In this document: piece after piece, positions 17,317 to 25,271 of the stretch
Layout: every line of letters starts with the position of its first letter
How positions within the stretch are numbered: position 1 is the stretch's first letter
Origin: Micromonospora echinofusca
GTDB taxonomy: Bacteria > Actinomycetota > Actinomycetes > Mycobacteriales > Micromonosporaceae
Reading direction: 5' to 3'
Assembly: GCF_900091445.1 (NCBI RefSeq)
Contig: NZ_LT607733.1
Span: 3,178,501-3,242,500, forward strand
Length of the DNA: 64,000 nt
Program-made: the position numbers and the translations under genes
Notes under the pieces: model-generated
The model's input: only the letters and a program-made list of their open reading frames with translations
The model's database searches: none
What the model was told of the DNA's origin: nothing

Positions 17317-18384
17317 CTAGGAGGTCCTGCGGCGGTAGAGGAAGAGCAGGCTCGCGCCGGTGGCGACGGCGAGGCTGCCGAGGCCCGTCAGCACGGGGAC
17401 CAGCGCGCCACCGCCGCTACCACCGGTCACCGGCAGCTGCGTGCGGCTCGGGGTCGGGAACCCGGTCGGGGTTCCCGTGGGCTGTCCGGTCGGAGAGCCG
17501 GTGGGGCTTCCGGTGGGCTGTCCGGTCGGGGTGCCGGTCGGCGTGCCCGTCGGAGTGCCGGTAGGGGTACCGGTCGGCGTGCCCGTCGGAGTGCCGGTGG
17601 GCTGGCCCGTCGGCGTGCCCGTGGGGGTGGTGGTCGGGCTTCCTGTCGGCTGGAGGCAGACGGGGGCGTTGATGGTGTTGGTGTCGAGGGTGACGGCGCC
17701 GGTCCGGGCCAGGGCCCGGCCCTGCAGGGTCGCGCCGGTGTTCATGCTGATCGAGGTCTGGGCCAGGATGTTGCCCATGAACCGGGTTCCGGTGCCGAGC
17801 GTCGCCGAGCTGCCCACCTGCCAGTAGACGTTGCAGGGCGAGGCGCCGTTGATGAACACGACGCTGCTGTTGGAGGCGGTGATGAGGGTGGAGGCGATCT
17901 GGAAGATGAACACCGCCGCCGGGTCGCCCTGGCTGTTGAGCGTCAGCTGGCCGGTCAGTTGCGCGGCGCCGATGCGGTACACCCCCGGGGTGAGCGTGGC
18001 GCCGCCGAGTTCCGACGGCCGGTTGGTGAAGGGAGTCCGGCCGGCGGCGTCGTTGTACGCGGTGGTCAGGTCGTCCTTGGCCTGCAGTGCGACGGCGTCA
18101 CCGAGGTGGATCTCGCCGCCGACGACGCCGGGCGGGAAGCCGGGCGCGGTGTTGCCGGGGTGGACGCCGAGGCTCTGCGCCAGGAAGCTCGGACCGGTGT
18201 TGGTCACGGTGGAGCCGGCCAGTACGGAGAAGTTCGCCGCTGTGCCCAGGCCGACCGGCGCCTCAGCGGCGCTGGCACCGGTGCCACTGACGATCAGCAC
18301 GACGACGGCCGCGCTGGCGGCGGCGACGGCCGCGAGCGCCGGCATTGCCGCGCGCCGGAGATGACGGATTCGGGTGACTGTCAC
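17317..18384 (-). CDS. LPxTG-anchored ice-binding-like (DUF3494) surface protein
   Basis: A 355-residue secreted wall protein. It has a signal peptide with Arg-rich start and hydrophobic core (to about residue 38), then a DUF3494 domain (about 43-250) with the family phrases LGTAANFSVLAGSTVTNTG, LTPGVYRIG, AVFIFQIASTL, VYWQVGSSATLGTGT and MGNILAQTSISMNTGAT. A Thr/Pro/Gly repeat stalk of PTGxPTG units (about 252-318) leads to LPVTG, a hydrophobic helix and RRRTS, a sortase signal. DUF3494 proteins bind ice or act as adhesins. In a soil mesophile adhesion is the safer guess. It is preceded by an AT-rich promoter region. Confidence 0.9.
   Translation of the reverse strand: MTVTRIRHLRRAAMPALAAVAAASAAVVVLIVSGTGASAAEAPVGLGTAANFSVLAGSTVTNTGPSFLAQSLGVHPGNTAPGFPPGVVGGEIHLGDAVALQAKDDLTTAYNDAAGRTPFTNRPSELGGATLTPGVYRIGAAQLTGQLTLNSQGDPAAVFIFQIASTLITASNSSVVFINGASPCNVYWQVGSSATLGTGTRFMGNILAQTSISMNTGATLQGRALARTGAVTLDTNTINAPVCLQPTGSPTTTPTGTPTGQPTGTPTGTPTGTPTGTPTGTPTGTPTGQPTGSPTGSPTGQPTGTPTGFPTPSRTQLPVTGGSGGGALVPVLTGLGSLAVATGASLLFLYRRRTS
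17445..17650 (-). repeat. Coding tandem repeats of PTGxPTG stalk
   Basis: About sixteen 12-bp units encoding PTG-T/Q/S make up the stalk of the surface protein. Near-identical units such as CCGGTCGGCGTGCCCGTCGG recur, so copy number may vary between strains. Confidence 0.8.
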
Positions 18385-18716
18385 GATGAGGCCCTCTCAT
18401 GGTGCGTCTCCGGCCGGCGCTGTCGGAACAGCGGGCCGGGAGCCACACAAGTGCAAATATTGGTAGATCGGACTTTTGCATATTCATGGGCTCAATGCTC
18501 CCATAAGTTTAGAAATCGTCGCCACGCATCGACCGGCGGGACGCCAGGCCGACCAGTGAGCGCAGACCCGCAACGATCCTCACGTCGACCGGACGCGCCC
18601 TCTCCTGAGCCCGATCCCGCAGCCGGCCGCGCTCCATTCGAAACGGCGCTTCGTGGACCGGCACAGGCGGAAGCCGACCAGAGCGGTGGCGGCGCGATCC
18701 GCCGGACCGCAGGGCC
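18385..18716. promoter_or_regulatory. AT-rich intergenic/promoter region of the surface protein
   Basis: A 332-bp gap. Bases 18445-18520 are strikingly AT-rich for this genome (GTGCAAATATTGG, TTTTGCATATTCATG, CATAAGTTTAGAAATCG), as expected of a promoter or a nucleoid-protein-silenced region upstream of the minus-strand DUF3494 gene. The remainder (18530-18716) is ordinary high-GC sequence leading into the sigma-factor pseudogene. I see no clear operator. Confidence 0.45.
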
Positions 18717-19635
18717 ATGCCCCCAGCCGTTCTCCGTCCTCGCCTGTTCGACGTGCCGGACAGCCGCGAGCAGTCGCTGCGCCGCCTCGCCGCGTTGGAC
18801 CACGACGATCCCGGTCGCGCGAGGCTCCGGGCCCGGATCATCGAGAACGGCCTGCCGATGGCTGGCCCACCGGTACGCCGGACGCGGCGAGCCGTACGAC
18901 GACCTGGCGCAGGTTGCGGCGCTGGCCCTGGTCAGAGCGGTCGACGGGTTCGACGTCGAGCGAGGCGTTCCCTTCTCCGGCTACGCGGTCCCGAGCATTT
19001 TCGGTGCCCTGCGTCGGCACTTCCGCGACACCACGTGGGCGATGCGGGTACCGCGCCGGGCCCAGGAGCTGAACGGCAGGATGCGCGCCGTCACGGCGGA
19101 GTTGACACAGTCGCGGGGCCACCATCCGAGTGCCGCCGAACTTGCCGACCACCTTGAGGTGCGCGTCGAGGAGATCCAGGCCACCGCCCTCGCGGCGCAG
19201 GCCTACCGGCTGATGTCGCTCGACGCGCCGCGTCACGAAACCGACGACCTCGGGACGCTCGCGCTCATCGGTGCCGTCGACCCCGCCTTCGCCCGGGTGG
19301 ACGATCACCTCGTTCTGCGGTCGCTCCTGGCAGACCTTCCGCCGCGGGAGCGTCGGATCCTGACGCTGCGGTTCCACGGCCAGCTGACCCAGAAGCTGAT
19401 CGCCGAGCGGTGCGAGCTGTCGCAGATGCACGTGTCACGGCTGCTGAAGCAGTCCCTTGCCCGGCTCCGTGCCGGCATGCCGCGCGGACCGTCCCCGGCC
19501 CGCAGCGCATCCCCGGCCCGCAGCGCATCCCCGACCCGAATGCCCCGACCGTGTCGAATGCGCCGAATCGCCACCCACCGCCCCTGCGCTGTCTCCACGA
19601 TGGGAACGAGGTCGGATTCCAACCGAGAGGGGTAG
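18717..19635 (+). pseudogene. SigB/SigF-type RNA polymerase sigma factor, frameshifted
   Basis: A stress-type sigma-70 factor split between two frames. The N-terminus (from ATG 18717, ending ARLRARIIENGLPMA) is in one frame. From about 18860 the homology continues in another with WLAHRYAGRGEPYDDL, then region 2 (ALVRAVDGFDVERGVPFSGY), region 3 (GHHPSAAELADHLEVRVEEI) and region 4 (LPPRERRILTLRFHGQLT, SQMHVSRLLKQSLARLR). The join is compatible with loss of about 8 bases encoding the usual Ala-Arg pair. A C-terminal extension with SPARSASPARSASPTR repeats replaces the normal end. No start in the second frame precedes region 2, so the gene is inactive unless the shift is a sequence error. Confidence 0.75.
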
Positions 19636-19641
19636 TGCGGC

Positions 19642-19890
19642 ATGAGACGTCGACGTAGCAGAAGGGTCCCGCTGATGCAGGCGGCGGCGATGTCCCTGGC
19701 AGCGGTGGTGGCGGCGGCGGCCGTCGTACGGGCTCGGCGCCGTCGCGCCGTGGGCGACACGATGGGCGGCGATCTTCCTGCCCTGCGCGACGGCGCGTTC
19801 GCCGACGCGAGCACGGTCGGGATGCCGGTGCCCGGCGGCGCTGCCGGCCGGGACAAGCAGACGGCGTCATCGGCAGCCGCAGCGCGGTGA
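19642..19890 (+). CDS. Small membrane-associated hypothetical protein
   Basis: An 82-residue frame with GAGAGGGG upstream of ATG 19642. It has an Arg-rich start, one hydrophobic helix (about residues 12-28), a second Arg cluster, then a Gly/Ala/Asp-rich tail. Composition is simple and I recognise no family. It follows the sigma remnant by 6 bases and lies in a zone of decayed genes, so it may itself be a remnant. Confidence 0.4.
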   Translation: MRRRRSRRVPLMQAAAMSLAAVVAAAAVVRARRRRAVGDTMGGDLPALRDGAFADASTVGMPVPGGAAGRDKQTASSAAAAR

Positions 19891-20022
19891 GGACGGGGAG
19901 CGCCGCCCCGCGACCAGGCAGGCACCGCGCCGGCCCGGCGTGACCAGGCGGCGCCCGCCCGACGGCCCTGGACGAACGCGCCCCGGCGCGACGTGCCGAA
20001 CTGCTCGTGGAAGTGACGGCGG

Positions 20023-20358
20023 ATGAGTGACCCGTCCAGCGGCGCCCGGGCGGAGTTGACCGCCACGGTAGACGCGCCGGCTCCGGCGCCGCGATGGTCG
20101 GCGGCGCGGGCGCAATGGCGCTGTTCCGGACGGGAACGCTCGTCGCCGCGCTCGTCCTGGTCCTCGCCGGGTTCATGCCGGCGTGGGTGGCCACGCTCGT
20201 CGTCGCGGTGGCTCTCTCCGCGATGGCCGGGCTGCTCGTGCTGTTCGGAAAGAAGCAGGTGAAGCAGACGATGCCCGTCAAGCCGGAGTCGACGCTGCAC
20301 AGCGTGCGCGGGCGCGGAGCCGGTGCGGCAGACGGCCAGGGAGGGACGAGGGCGATGA
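20023..20358 (+). pseudogene. Phage-holin-family (DUF1469/YqjE-like) membrane protein, truncated and frameshifted
   Basis: Homology to the actinobacterial holin-like family is spread over three frame segments. The end of the N-terminal part (SSGARAELTA, starting near 20023) is followed, after a shift near 20065, by MVGGAGAMALFRTGTLVAALVLVLA and LVVAVALSAMAGLLVLFGKKQVKQTMPVKPE (two membrane helices). After another shift near 20315 the natural end VRQTAREGRGR reads in the first frame again, with its TGA overlapping the next ATG (20355). The usual N-terminal about 30 residues before ARAELT are missing. The same bases also read through in one frame to 20519 as a fusion. Confidence 0.6.
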
Positions 20359-20519
20359 CCCCGAACGCGAGCAGCGACCCGGATCGCACCCGTGCGGACA
20401 TCGAAGCGACGCTGGGCGGGATTGGATCGGTCGCCCGCCGACACCCTCTCCTGGTCGTGGTCGTCGCCACCACCGTTGGTCTCGTCGTGACGATGCGTCA
20501 GAACGAGCGTCGACCATGA
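20355..20519 (+). CDS. Shortened DUF3618-like protein
   Basis: A 54-residue product from ATG 20355. Its N-terminus SSDPDRTRADIEATLGGIG matches the start of DUF3618 proteins, which usually read DPxxIRxDIExTRxxL and run over 80 residues. The middle helix region is absent, and the text jumps to ARRHPLLVVVVATTVGLVV, the usual C-terminal membrane helix. It therefore looks internally deleted. Its stop overlaps the desaturase start (ATGA). In-frame read-through from the holin remnant is also possible. Confidence 0.5.
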   Translation: MTPNASSDPDRTRADIEATLGGIGSVARRHPLLVVVVATTVGLVVTMRQNERRP

Positions 20520-21559
20520 GCGACGCCACCCTCGACACCCAACGCCACGGTGGCAGCCAGTACGCGGAGCTGTCGCGCGTGATCCGGCGCGCGGGCCTGC
20601 TCGATCGCCGGCGTCGTTACTACGCGCTGCGCATCGGCGCCCTCGGCGGGTGCTACGTCGGCGCGTGGACGCTGTTCGGGTGGCTCGGTGAGTCGTGGTG
20701 GCAACTGGGCGTCGCAGCCGCCCTGGCGGTGGTCTTCGCGCAGGCCGGGTTCATCGGTCACGACGCCGGTCACCGCCAGATCTTCCGTACCCGCCGCGCC
20801 AACGACCTGGTCGGCCTGGTGCACGGCAATCTCCTGATCGGCCTCAGTTACGGCTGGTGGATCGACAAGCACAACCGCCATCACGCGCACCCCAACACCG
20901 AGGGGCACGACCCGGACATCGTCGTCCGGCCGCTGTCGTTCACCCGGGAGCAGGCGCGGGGGCAGCGCGGGCCGGGCGCGGTGGTGGTCCGGTACCAGGC
21001 GTACCTGTTCTTTCCGCTGCTGCTGCTGGAGGGCCTGCACCTGCACGCCAACAGCGTCAAGGCGGTCGTCGGCCCGGGTCGGCTCAGGCGACGCCCCGTG
21101 GAGGCCGCGCTGCTGGCCCTGCACGTCGTCGGATACCTCGGGGCCGTGCTGCTCGTGCTGAGCCCGGCGCAGGCCGTCGCGTTCGTCCTCGTCAACCAGG
21201 GCCTGCTCGGGCTCTACCTCGGCAGCGCCTTCGCGCCCAACCACAAGGGCATGCCGATCCTCGCCGCCGACGACCGGCTCGACTACCTCCGACGCCAGGT
21301 GCTCACCTCCCGCAACGTGCGCGGCAACTGGTTCATCGACGCCCTGCTCGGCGGCCTGAACTATCAGATCGAGCACCACCTCTTCCCCAGCATGCCGCGC
21401 CCCAACCTCCGGCACGCCCGGCCACTGGTCCGCCAGTTCTGCGCCGACCACGACGTTCCCTACCACGAGACCAGCCTGACGCGTTCGTGGCGCCAGGTGC
21501 TGGGGCACCTGCACGGGGTCGGATCGGGTCGACGGGCCGACGACGCCGGCCTGGGCTGA
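20516..21559 (+). CDS. Membrane fatty-acid desaturase (acyl-CoA/acyl-lipid type)
   Basis: A 347-residue di-iron desaturase. The three histidine boxes are present: GHDAGH near residue 82, NRHHAHPN near 120 and NYQIEHHLFP near 285, separated by paired hydrophobic helices. The Gln-x-x-His-His third box and the Gly-Asn-Trp segment before it (RNVRGNWFIDALLGGLNYQI) place it with the front-end/DesA3-like acyl desaturases. No cytochrome b5 domain is fused. The ATG at 20516 overlaps the preceding stop. Likely role: introducing double bonds into membrane lipids, for example during cold adaptation (inference). Confidence 0.9.
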   Translation: MSDATLDTQRHGGSQYAELSRVIRRAGLLDRRRRYYALRIGALGGCYVGAWTLFGWLGESWWQLGVAAALAVVFAQAGFIGHDAGHRQIFRTRRANDLVGLVHGNLLIGLSYGWWIDKHNRHHAHPNTEGHDPDIVVRPLSFTREQARGQRGPGAVVVRYQAYLFFPLLLLEGLHLHANSVKAVVGPGRLRRRPVEAALLALHVVGYLGAVLLVLSPAQAVAFVLVNQGLLGLYLGSAFAPNHKGMPILAADDRLDYLRRQVLTSRNVRGNWFIDALLGGLNYQIEHHLFPSMPRPNLRHARPLVRQFCADHDVPYHETSLTRSWRQVLGHLHGVGSGRRADDAGLG

Positions 21560-21821
21560 GGCACGGACGCCTGCCGGGTCCCGCCGCGCCGGACGTCGCC
21601 GGCGAGGGCCCCGACTCGCCGGCGGGTCGGGGACGCCGATCACGCACACGCGTGGGGTCGGGTCCACCGCCTGTTCCTCGGGCCGCGTTGCCGAGGGTGT
21701 GTCCCGGGCCGGTCGACGGGCGCGGGATGCGCCGACATCCGTGCGGTGACGTACAGTTCCGGGTCGGACTTGGCGTGGGCCGGGAAGACACGGCGCGGAA
21801 ACGGGACGAGACAGCGACGGC

Positions 21822-23282
21822 ATGGCGGCGGACAAAATTACCGAAACCGGTCAAGACGGCATCGACCAGGGCCGGCTGGAGATCTGTCTCAGCGTCTTCG
21901 AGGCGTTGGAGGACCTTCCTCCCGATCACCCCGACGTGGTGCGCGTGCAGCGGGCCACGGCGAGGCTCTACAAGGTGATCAAGCAGCGCCGGCGCGAGGA
22001 GCGGCGCGACGCGATCGCGGCGGCGGACCGCGCGGTGACGGCCGCCACCGCCACCGGCGCCCCGGGCCGGATCGACGACGAGACCCAGGGGATCCCGCTC
22101 GCCTCCCCCACCGAGGGCACCACGGCCGGCTTCCTGCACAACCCGCGCGGCTGCTACGTCTGCAAGCAGCGCTACCACGAGGTGGACGCCTTCTACCACC
22201 AGCTCTGCCCGACCTGCGCGGCACTCAACCGGGAGCGCCGCGACGCCCGCACCAACCTGACCGGGCGGCGGGCGCTGCTCACCGGCGGCCGAGCCAAGAT
22301 CGGCATGTACATCGCGCTGCGGCTGCTGCGCGACGGCGCGCACACCACGGTCACCACCCGGTTCCCGCACGACGCGGTGCGCCGGTTCGCGGCGATGCCC
22401 GACAGCGCGGAGTGGCTGCACCGGCTGCGGGTCGTCGGGATCGACCTGCGCGATCCCGCCCAGGTGATCGCGCTCGCCGACTCGGTCAGCAGCCAGGGCC
22501 CGCTCGACATCCTGATCAACAACGCGGCGCAGACCGTGCGGCGCAGCCCCGGGGCGTACGCGCAGCTCGTCGCCGCGGAGGCCGCGGCCCTGCCGGACGG
22601 TCCCCTGCCGGAGATCGTCACGTTCGCCAAGCCGGCCGGCGGGAGCGACCCGGCGGGCAGCCTGACCGCCGGGCCGCAGTCGACCCCGCTCACCCCGTAC
22701 GCGCTCACGGCGCTCGCGCTGACCAGCGGCTCCGCCTCGCCGGAACGGATCGCGGCGGCCACCGCCATCGACGCCGGCGGCCTGGTGCCGGACCTCGACC
22801 CGGTCAACAGCTGGGTGCAGCGGGTGCAGGAGGTGGACCCGGTGGAGCTGCTGGAAGTGCAGCTGTGCAACGTGACGGCCCCGTTCGTGCTGGTCAGCCG
22901 CCTGCGGGCGGCGATGGCCGCGGCACCGGCGCGCCGCAAGTACGTCGTGAACGTCTCGGCGATGGAGGGCCAGTTCGGCCGCGGCTACAAGGGCCCGGGG
23001 CACCCGCACACCAACATGGCCAAGGCGGCGCTGAACATGCTGACCCGCACCAGCGCCCAGGAGATGCTGACCGACGGCATCCTGATGACCAGCGTCGACA
23101 CCGGCTGGATCACCGACGAGCGTCCGCACCCGACGAAGATGCGGCTGGCGGACGCCGGCTTCCACGCCCCGCTGGACCTGGTCGACGGCGCGGCCCGGGT
23201 GTACGACCCGATCGTCCGTGGCGAGCAGGGCGAGGACCTGTACGGCTGCTTCCTGAAGGACTACGCGCCCTGCGCCTGGTGA
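21822..23282 (+). CDS. SDR-family oxidoreductase with N-terminal zinc ribbon; catalytic Tyr not evident
   Basis: A 486-residue protein. The first about 100 residues are helical and charged. A four-Cys ribbon follows (GCYVCKQRYHE and LCPTCAAL, about 107-130). From about 145 it is a short-chain dehydrogenase with LLTGGRAKIGMYIALRLL (nucleotide loop) and DILINNAAQTV. The expected Tyr-x3-Lys site reads HTNMAKAALNML: the Lys is present, but Thr stands where Tyr is normal. A large insert separates the NNAAQ strand from the active site. I recall the same HTNMAKAAL text in similarly built SDRs, so it may be a family trait. Substrate unknown. Confidence 0.8.
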   Translation: MAADKITETGQDGIDQGRLEICLSVFEALEDLPPDHPDVVRVQRATARLYKVIKQRRREERRDAIAAADRAVTAATATGAPGRIDDETQGIPLASPTEGTTAGFLHNPRGCYVCKQRYHEVDAFYHQLCPTCAALNRERRDARTNLTGRRALLTGGRAKIGMYIALRLLRDGAHTTVTTRFPHDAVRRFAAMPDSAEWLHRLRVVGIDLRDPAQVIALADSVSSQGPLDILINNAAQTVRRSPGAYAQLVAAEAAALPDGPLPEIVTFAKPAGGSDPAGSLTAGPQSTPLTPYALTALALTSGSASPERIAAATAIDAGGLVPDLDPVNSWVQRVQEVDPVELLEVQLCNVTAPFVLVSRLRAAMAAAPARRKYVVNVSAMEGQFGRGYKGPGHPHTNMAKAALNMLTRTSAQEMLTDGILMTSVDTGWITDERPHPTKMRLADAGFHAPLDLVDGAARVYDPIVRGEQGEDLYGCFLKDYAPCAW

Positions 23283-23327
23283 CCGGCACGCCCATCGATC
23301 GACACTATTGCCAACCGTCGATCCGCT

Positions 23328-23373
23328 GTGTAAAAGTTCTTCACTGATTTCATCCTCGTGTAAAAATTCTTCG
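23328..23373 (+). promoter_or_regulatory. 16-bp direct repeat, 30 bp apart, before a secreted protein gene
   Basis: GTGTAAAAGTTCTTCA (23328) and GTGTAAAAATTCTTCG (23358) match at 14 of 16 bases and start exactly 30 bases apart, about three helical turns. The second copy abuts the ribosome site GAGGGAG of the gene at 23385. The block is AT-rich against the genome. Most likely an operator for a regulator binding one helix face, or a leader element. Confidence 0.55.
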
Positions 23374-23384
23374 AGGGAGACCGG

Positions 23385-24656
23385 ATGAAGAGGACCACCA
23401 CCTGGCTGATGAGCCTCGCCACCACGGCGGCGCTCACCACCGCGCTCGGATCGGCGGCCGCGGCGGAGTCGACGCCGGCCCCACCGCCGCAGCCGCAGCC
23501 CGTGGCGGTGTCGGCCGTCGGTCCGCAGCCCGGCACCTTCGTCGGTAAGGGCTTCGACACCTGCGCCGCCCCGTCGCAGTCGGCGATGAACGCCTGGCGG
23601 GCCAGCTCGCCGTATCGCGCGGTGGGCATCTACATCAGCGGTGCCAGCCGCACCTGCGCACAGCCCAACCTGACGGCGACCTGGGTCAGCAACCAGACCG
23701 CCAACGGCTGGCGGCTCATCCCCATCGAACTCGGCTACCAGGCGCCCTGCGGCACCCGCGCGCCGAAGATGTCCGCCGACCCCGCCACCGCGCGCTCGCA
23801 GGGCCGCACCGCCGCCGACAGCGCCGCCAACGCCGCGCAGGCGTTGGGCATCGGCGCCGGCAGCACCATCTACAACGACATCGAGCACTACCCGACCACC
23901 ACGGCGTGCCGCGCCGCGGTGCTGTCGTTCCTGTCCGGCTGGGTCGACCGGTTGCACACCCGGGGCTACCTGGCCGGCATGTACTCCAGCGGATCCTCAG
24001 GGATCCGGGACGTCTGCCTGGAGTACAACAACGCGAGCTACACCAGGCTGGACCAGATCTGGATCGCCTGGTGGAACGGCGTGGCCGACACCGACGCCGG
24101 GAGCTACTGCTCCGACGCCTACTACGCCAACCACCAGCGGCTGCACCAGTACGCCGGCGACGTGACGGAGACCTGGGGCGGCGTGACGATGAAGATCGAC
24201 CGCAACTACCTGGACGTCAGCACGTCCCAGCAGCCACCCCCGCAGCAGTGGAGCACCACCGTCGACAACACCACGTCGGGCCGGTTCACGGCGAGCACCA
24301 ACTGGAGCACGTCGGCGTACTCCGGCAGCCGGTTCGGCACGGACTACCGCTTCGCGAACCCGACGTCGGCCAGCGACGTCGCCTGGTACCGGGCGAACAT
24401 CCCGGAGACGGGGGCGTACGAGATCTCGGTCTGGTACCCGGCCGATCCCGGGTACAACGGCCAGACGCCGTACATCGTCGCCACCGCCTCGGGCAACCGG
24501 ACGGTGCCGGTCGACCAGCGCGTCAACGGCGGTCGGTGGGTGTCGATCGGCGTGTTCACCCTCGCGGCCGGCGACGCCAACAAGGTCGGGGTGAGCCGCT
24601 GGACCAGTGGCAGCGGCTACGTGGTCGCCGACGCCGTACGCATCACCCGCGCGTGA
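23385..24656 (+). CDS. Secreted DUF1906 glycoside-hydrolase-like protein with golvesin-type C-terminal domain
   Basis: A 423-residue exported protein. A signal peptide (to about residue 27) is followed by a DUF1906 (Rv2525c-like) TIM-barrel domain, about 48-280, with GKGFDTCAAPS, VGIYISGASRTC, WRLIPIELGYQ, IYNDIEHYP, YLAGMYSSGSSG and IWIAWWNG. The acidic residues at strand ends are in the positions of a lysozyme-like GH25 site. A C-terminal domain (about 288-423) with SGSRFGTDYRFANP and YVVADAVRI matches golvesin/xylan-binding-like modules. Action on peptidoglycan or another wall glycan is inferred. An operator-like direct repeat precedes it. Confidence 0.85.
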   Translation: MKRTTTWLMSLATTAALTTALGSAAAAESTPAPPPQPQPVAVSAVGPQPGTFVGKGFDTCAAPSQSAMNAWRASSPYRAVGIYISGASRTCAQPNLTATWVSNQTANGWRLIPIELGYQAPCGTRAPKMSADPATARSQGRTAADSAANAAQALGIGAGSTIYNDIEHYPTTTACRAAVLSFLSGWVDRLHTRGYLAGMYSSGSSGIRDVCLEYNNASYTRLDQIWIAWWNGVADTDAGSYCSDAYYANHQRLHQYAGDVTETWGGVTMKIDRNYLDVSTSQQPPPQQWSTTVDNTTSGRFTASTNWSTSAYSGSRFGTDYRFANPTSASDVAWYRANIPETGAYEISVWYPADPGYNGQTPYIVATASGNRTVPVDQRVNGGRWVSIGVFTLAAGDANKVGVSRWTSGSGYVVADAVRITRA

Positions 24657-24951
24657 GCGGAGTGCTACCCGGATCGACGCGTCGGTCCGGGTAGCACTCA
24701 CCCAGCTCGATCTCGGCCCGTACGGCGAACTCGCGCAGCTTCGTCATCGCCTCGTCCGGCCCACCGGTGGCCTGCACCATCGCCGACTGGGCCAGGACGA
24801 TCAGCGCCTCGACGGCCTCCTGCGGGCGGGGGTTGACCAGGGCCGCCACCTGGACCATGTCGTCGTCGAAGTAGGCCAGCAGGATCCGGCTCGCCAGCCC
24901 GATGGTCCGGGCGGTGTCCCGCGACAGATCACTCGCCTCGCCTGACGTCAC
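24643..24951 (-). CDS. Conserved small hypothetical protein
   Basis: A 102-residue protein from the GTG at 24951, chosen because GGAGGAGCGGAAC precedes it. The longer frame upstream is Arg/Pro-rich non-coding text. The protein is helical (TIGLASRILLAYFDDDMVQVA, EAVEALIVLAQSAMVQ, KLREFAVRAEIELGE) with no signal peptide or known motif. Its 3' end overlaps the convergent gene's 3' end by 14 bases. Function unknown. Confidence 0.65.
   Translation of the reverse strand: MTSGEASDLSRDTARTIGLASRILLAYFDDDMVQVAALVNPRPQEAVEALIVLAQSAMVQATGGPDEAMTKLREFAVRAEIELGECYPDRRVDPGSTPLTRG
24660..24699. terminator. Bidirectional terminator within overlapping 3' ends
   Basis: Arms GAGTGCTACCCGGA and TCCGGGTAGCACTC are perfect complements with a 12-base loop. 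It begins 4 bases after the stop of the + gene and lies inside the last codons of the minus-strand gene. Confidence 0.8.
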
Positions 24952-25133
24952 GTTCCGCTCCTCCCCACGACACCGAGCGCCCCCGGCAGGAGCCCGGCCC
25001 GACCGCTGCCGGACATCCGCGCCGGTGCGGGCATCCCCACTCTGCACGGTGCACGCCACCGCCCCGGCGCGCGGCGGGGTGCCGCTGGCGGGCCGGGTTC
25101 CGCCGTCGGCGGGCGGGGCTGGGACGGTGCGGA

Positions 25134-25145
25134 GAAATCGATTGC
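25134..25145. promoter_or_regulatory. Putative LacI operator GAAATCGATTGC, 127 bp before lacI-type gene
   Basis: A 12-mer with the central CG palindrome AATCGATT typical of LacI-family operators. The same word, or its half-variant, occurs at 33259, 38744 and 38872, each upstream of sugar or hydrolase genes. The position suggests autoregulation of the LacI gene at 25272. The rest of the 320-bp gap (24952-25271) shows no other feature. Confidence 0.7.
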
Positions 25146-25271
25146 CTGCCCTATAGGATCTCAGGCGGACACTCTCGGACGGCGGGTCGCGACGCACGGT
25201 GGCGCTCGCGCGTGTGGCCGCCTCCGGGGCCGACGCGGGACCGAGCGTACGACACCGACAGGGGCGGCCAC

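Noticed and set aside
17445..17650. Regular short repeats considered as CRISPR or satellite DNA
   Set aside because: They are in-frame PTG codon repeats of a wall-protein stalk, with no spacers.
17266..19635. One 789-codon frame appearing to fuse antisense adhesin sequence to the sigma factor
   Set aside because: The first part is the reverse of the DUF3494 gene. Only the last part is sigma homology, which itself begins in another frame.
20023..20358. Holin-like gene as evidence of a prophage
   Set aside because: This holin family is a common chromosomal actinobacterial membrane protein paired with DUF3618. No phage structural, integrase or lysis genes are nearby.
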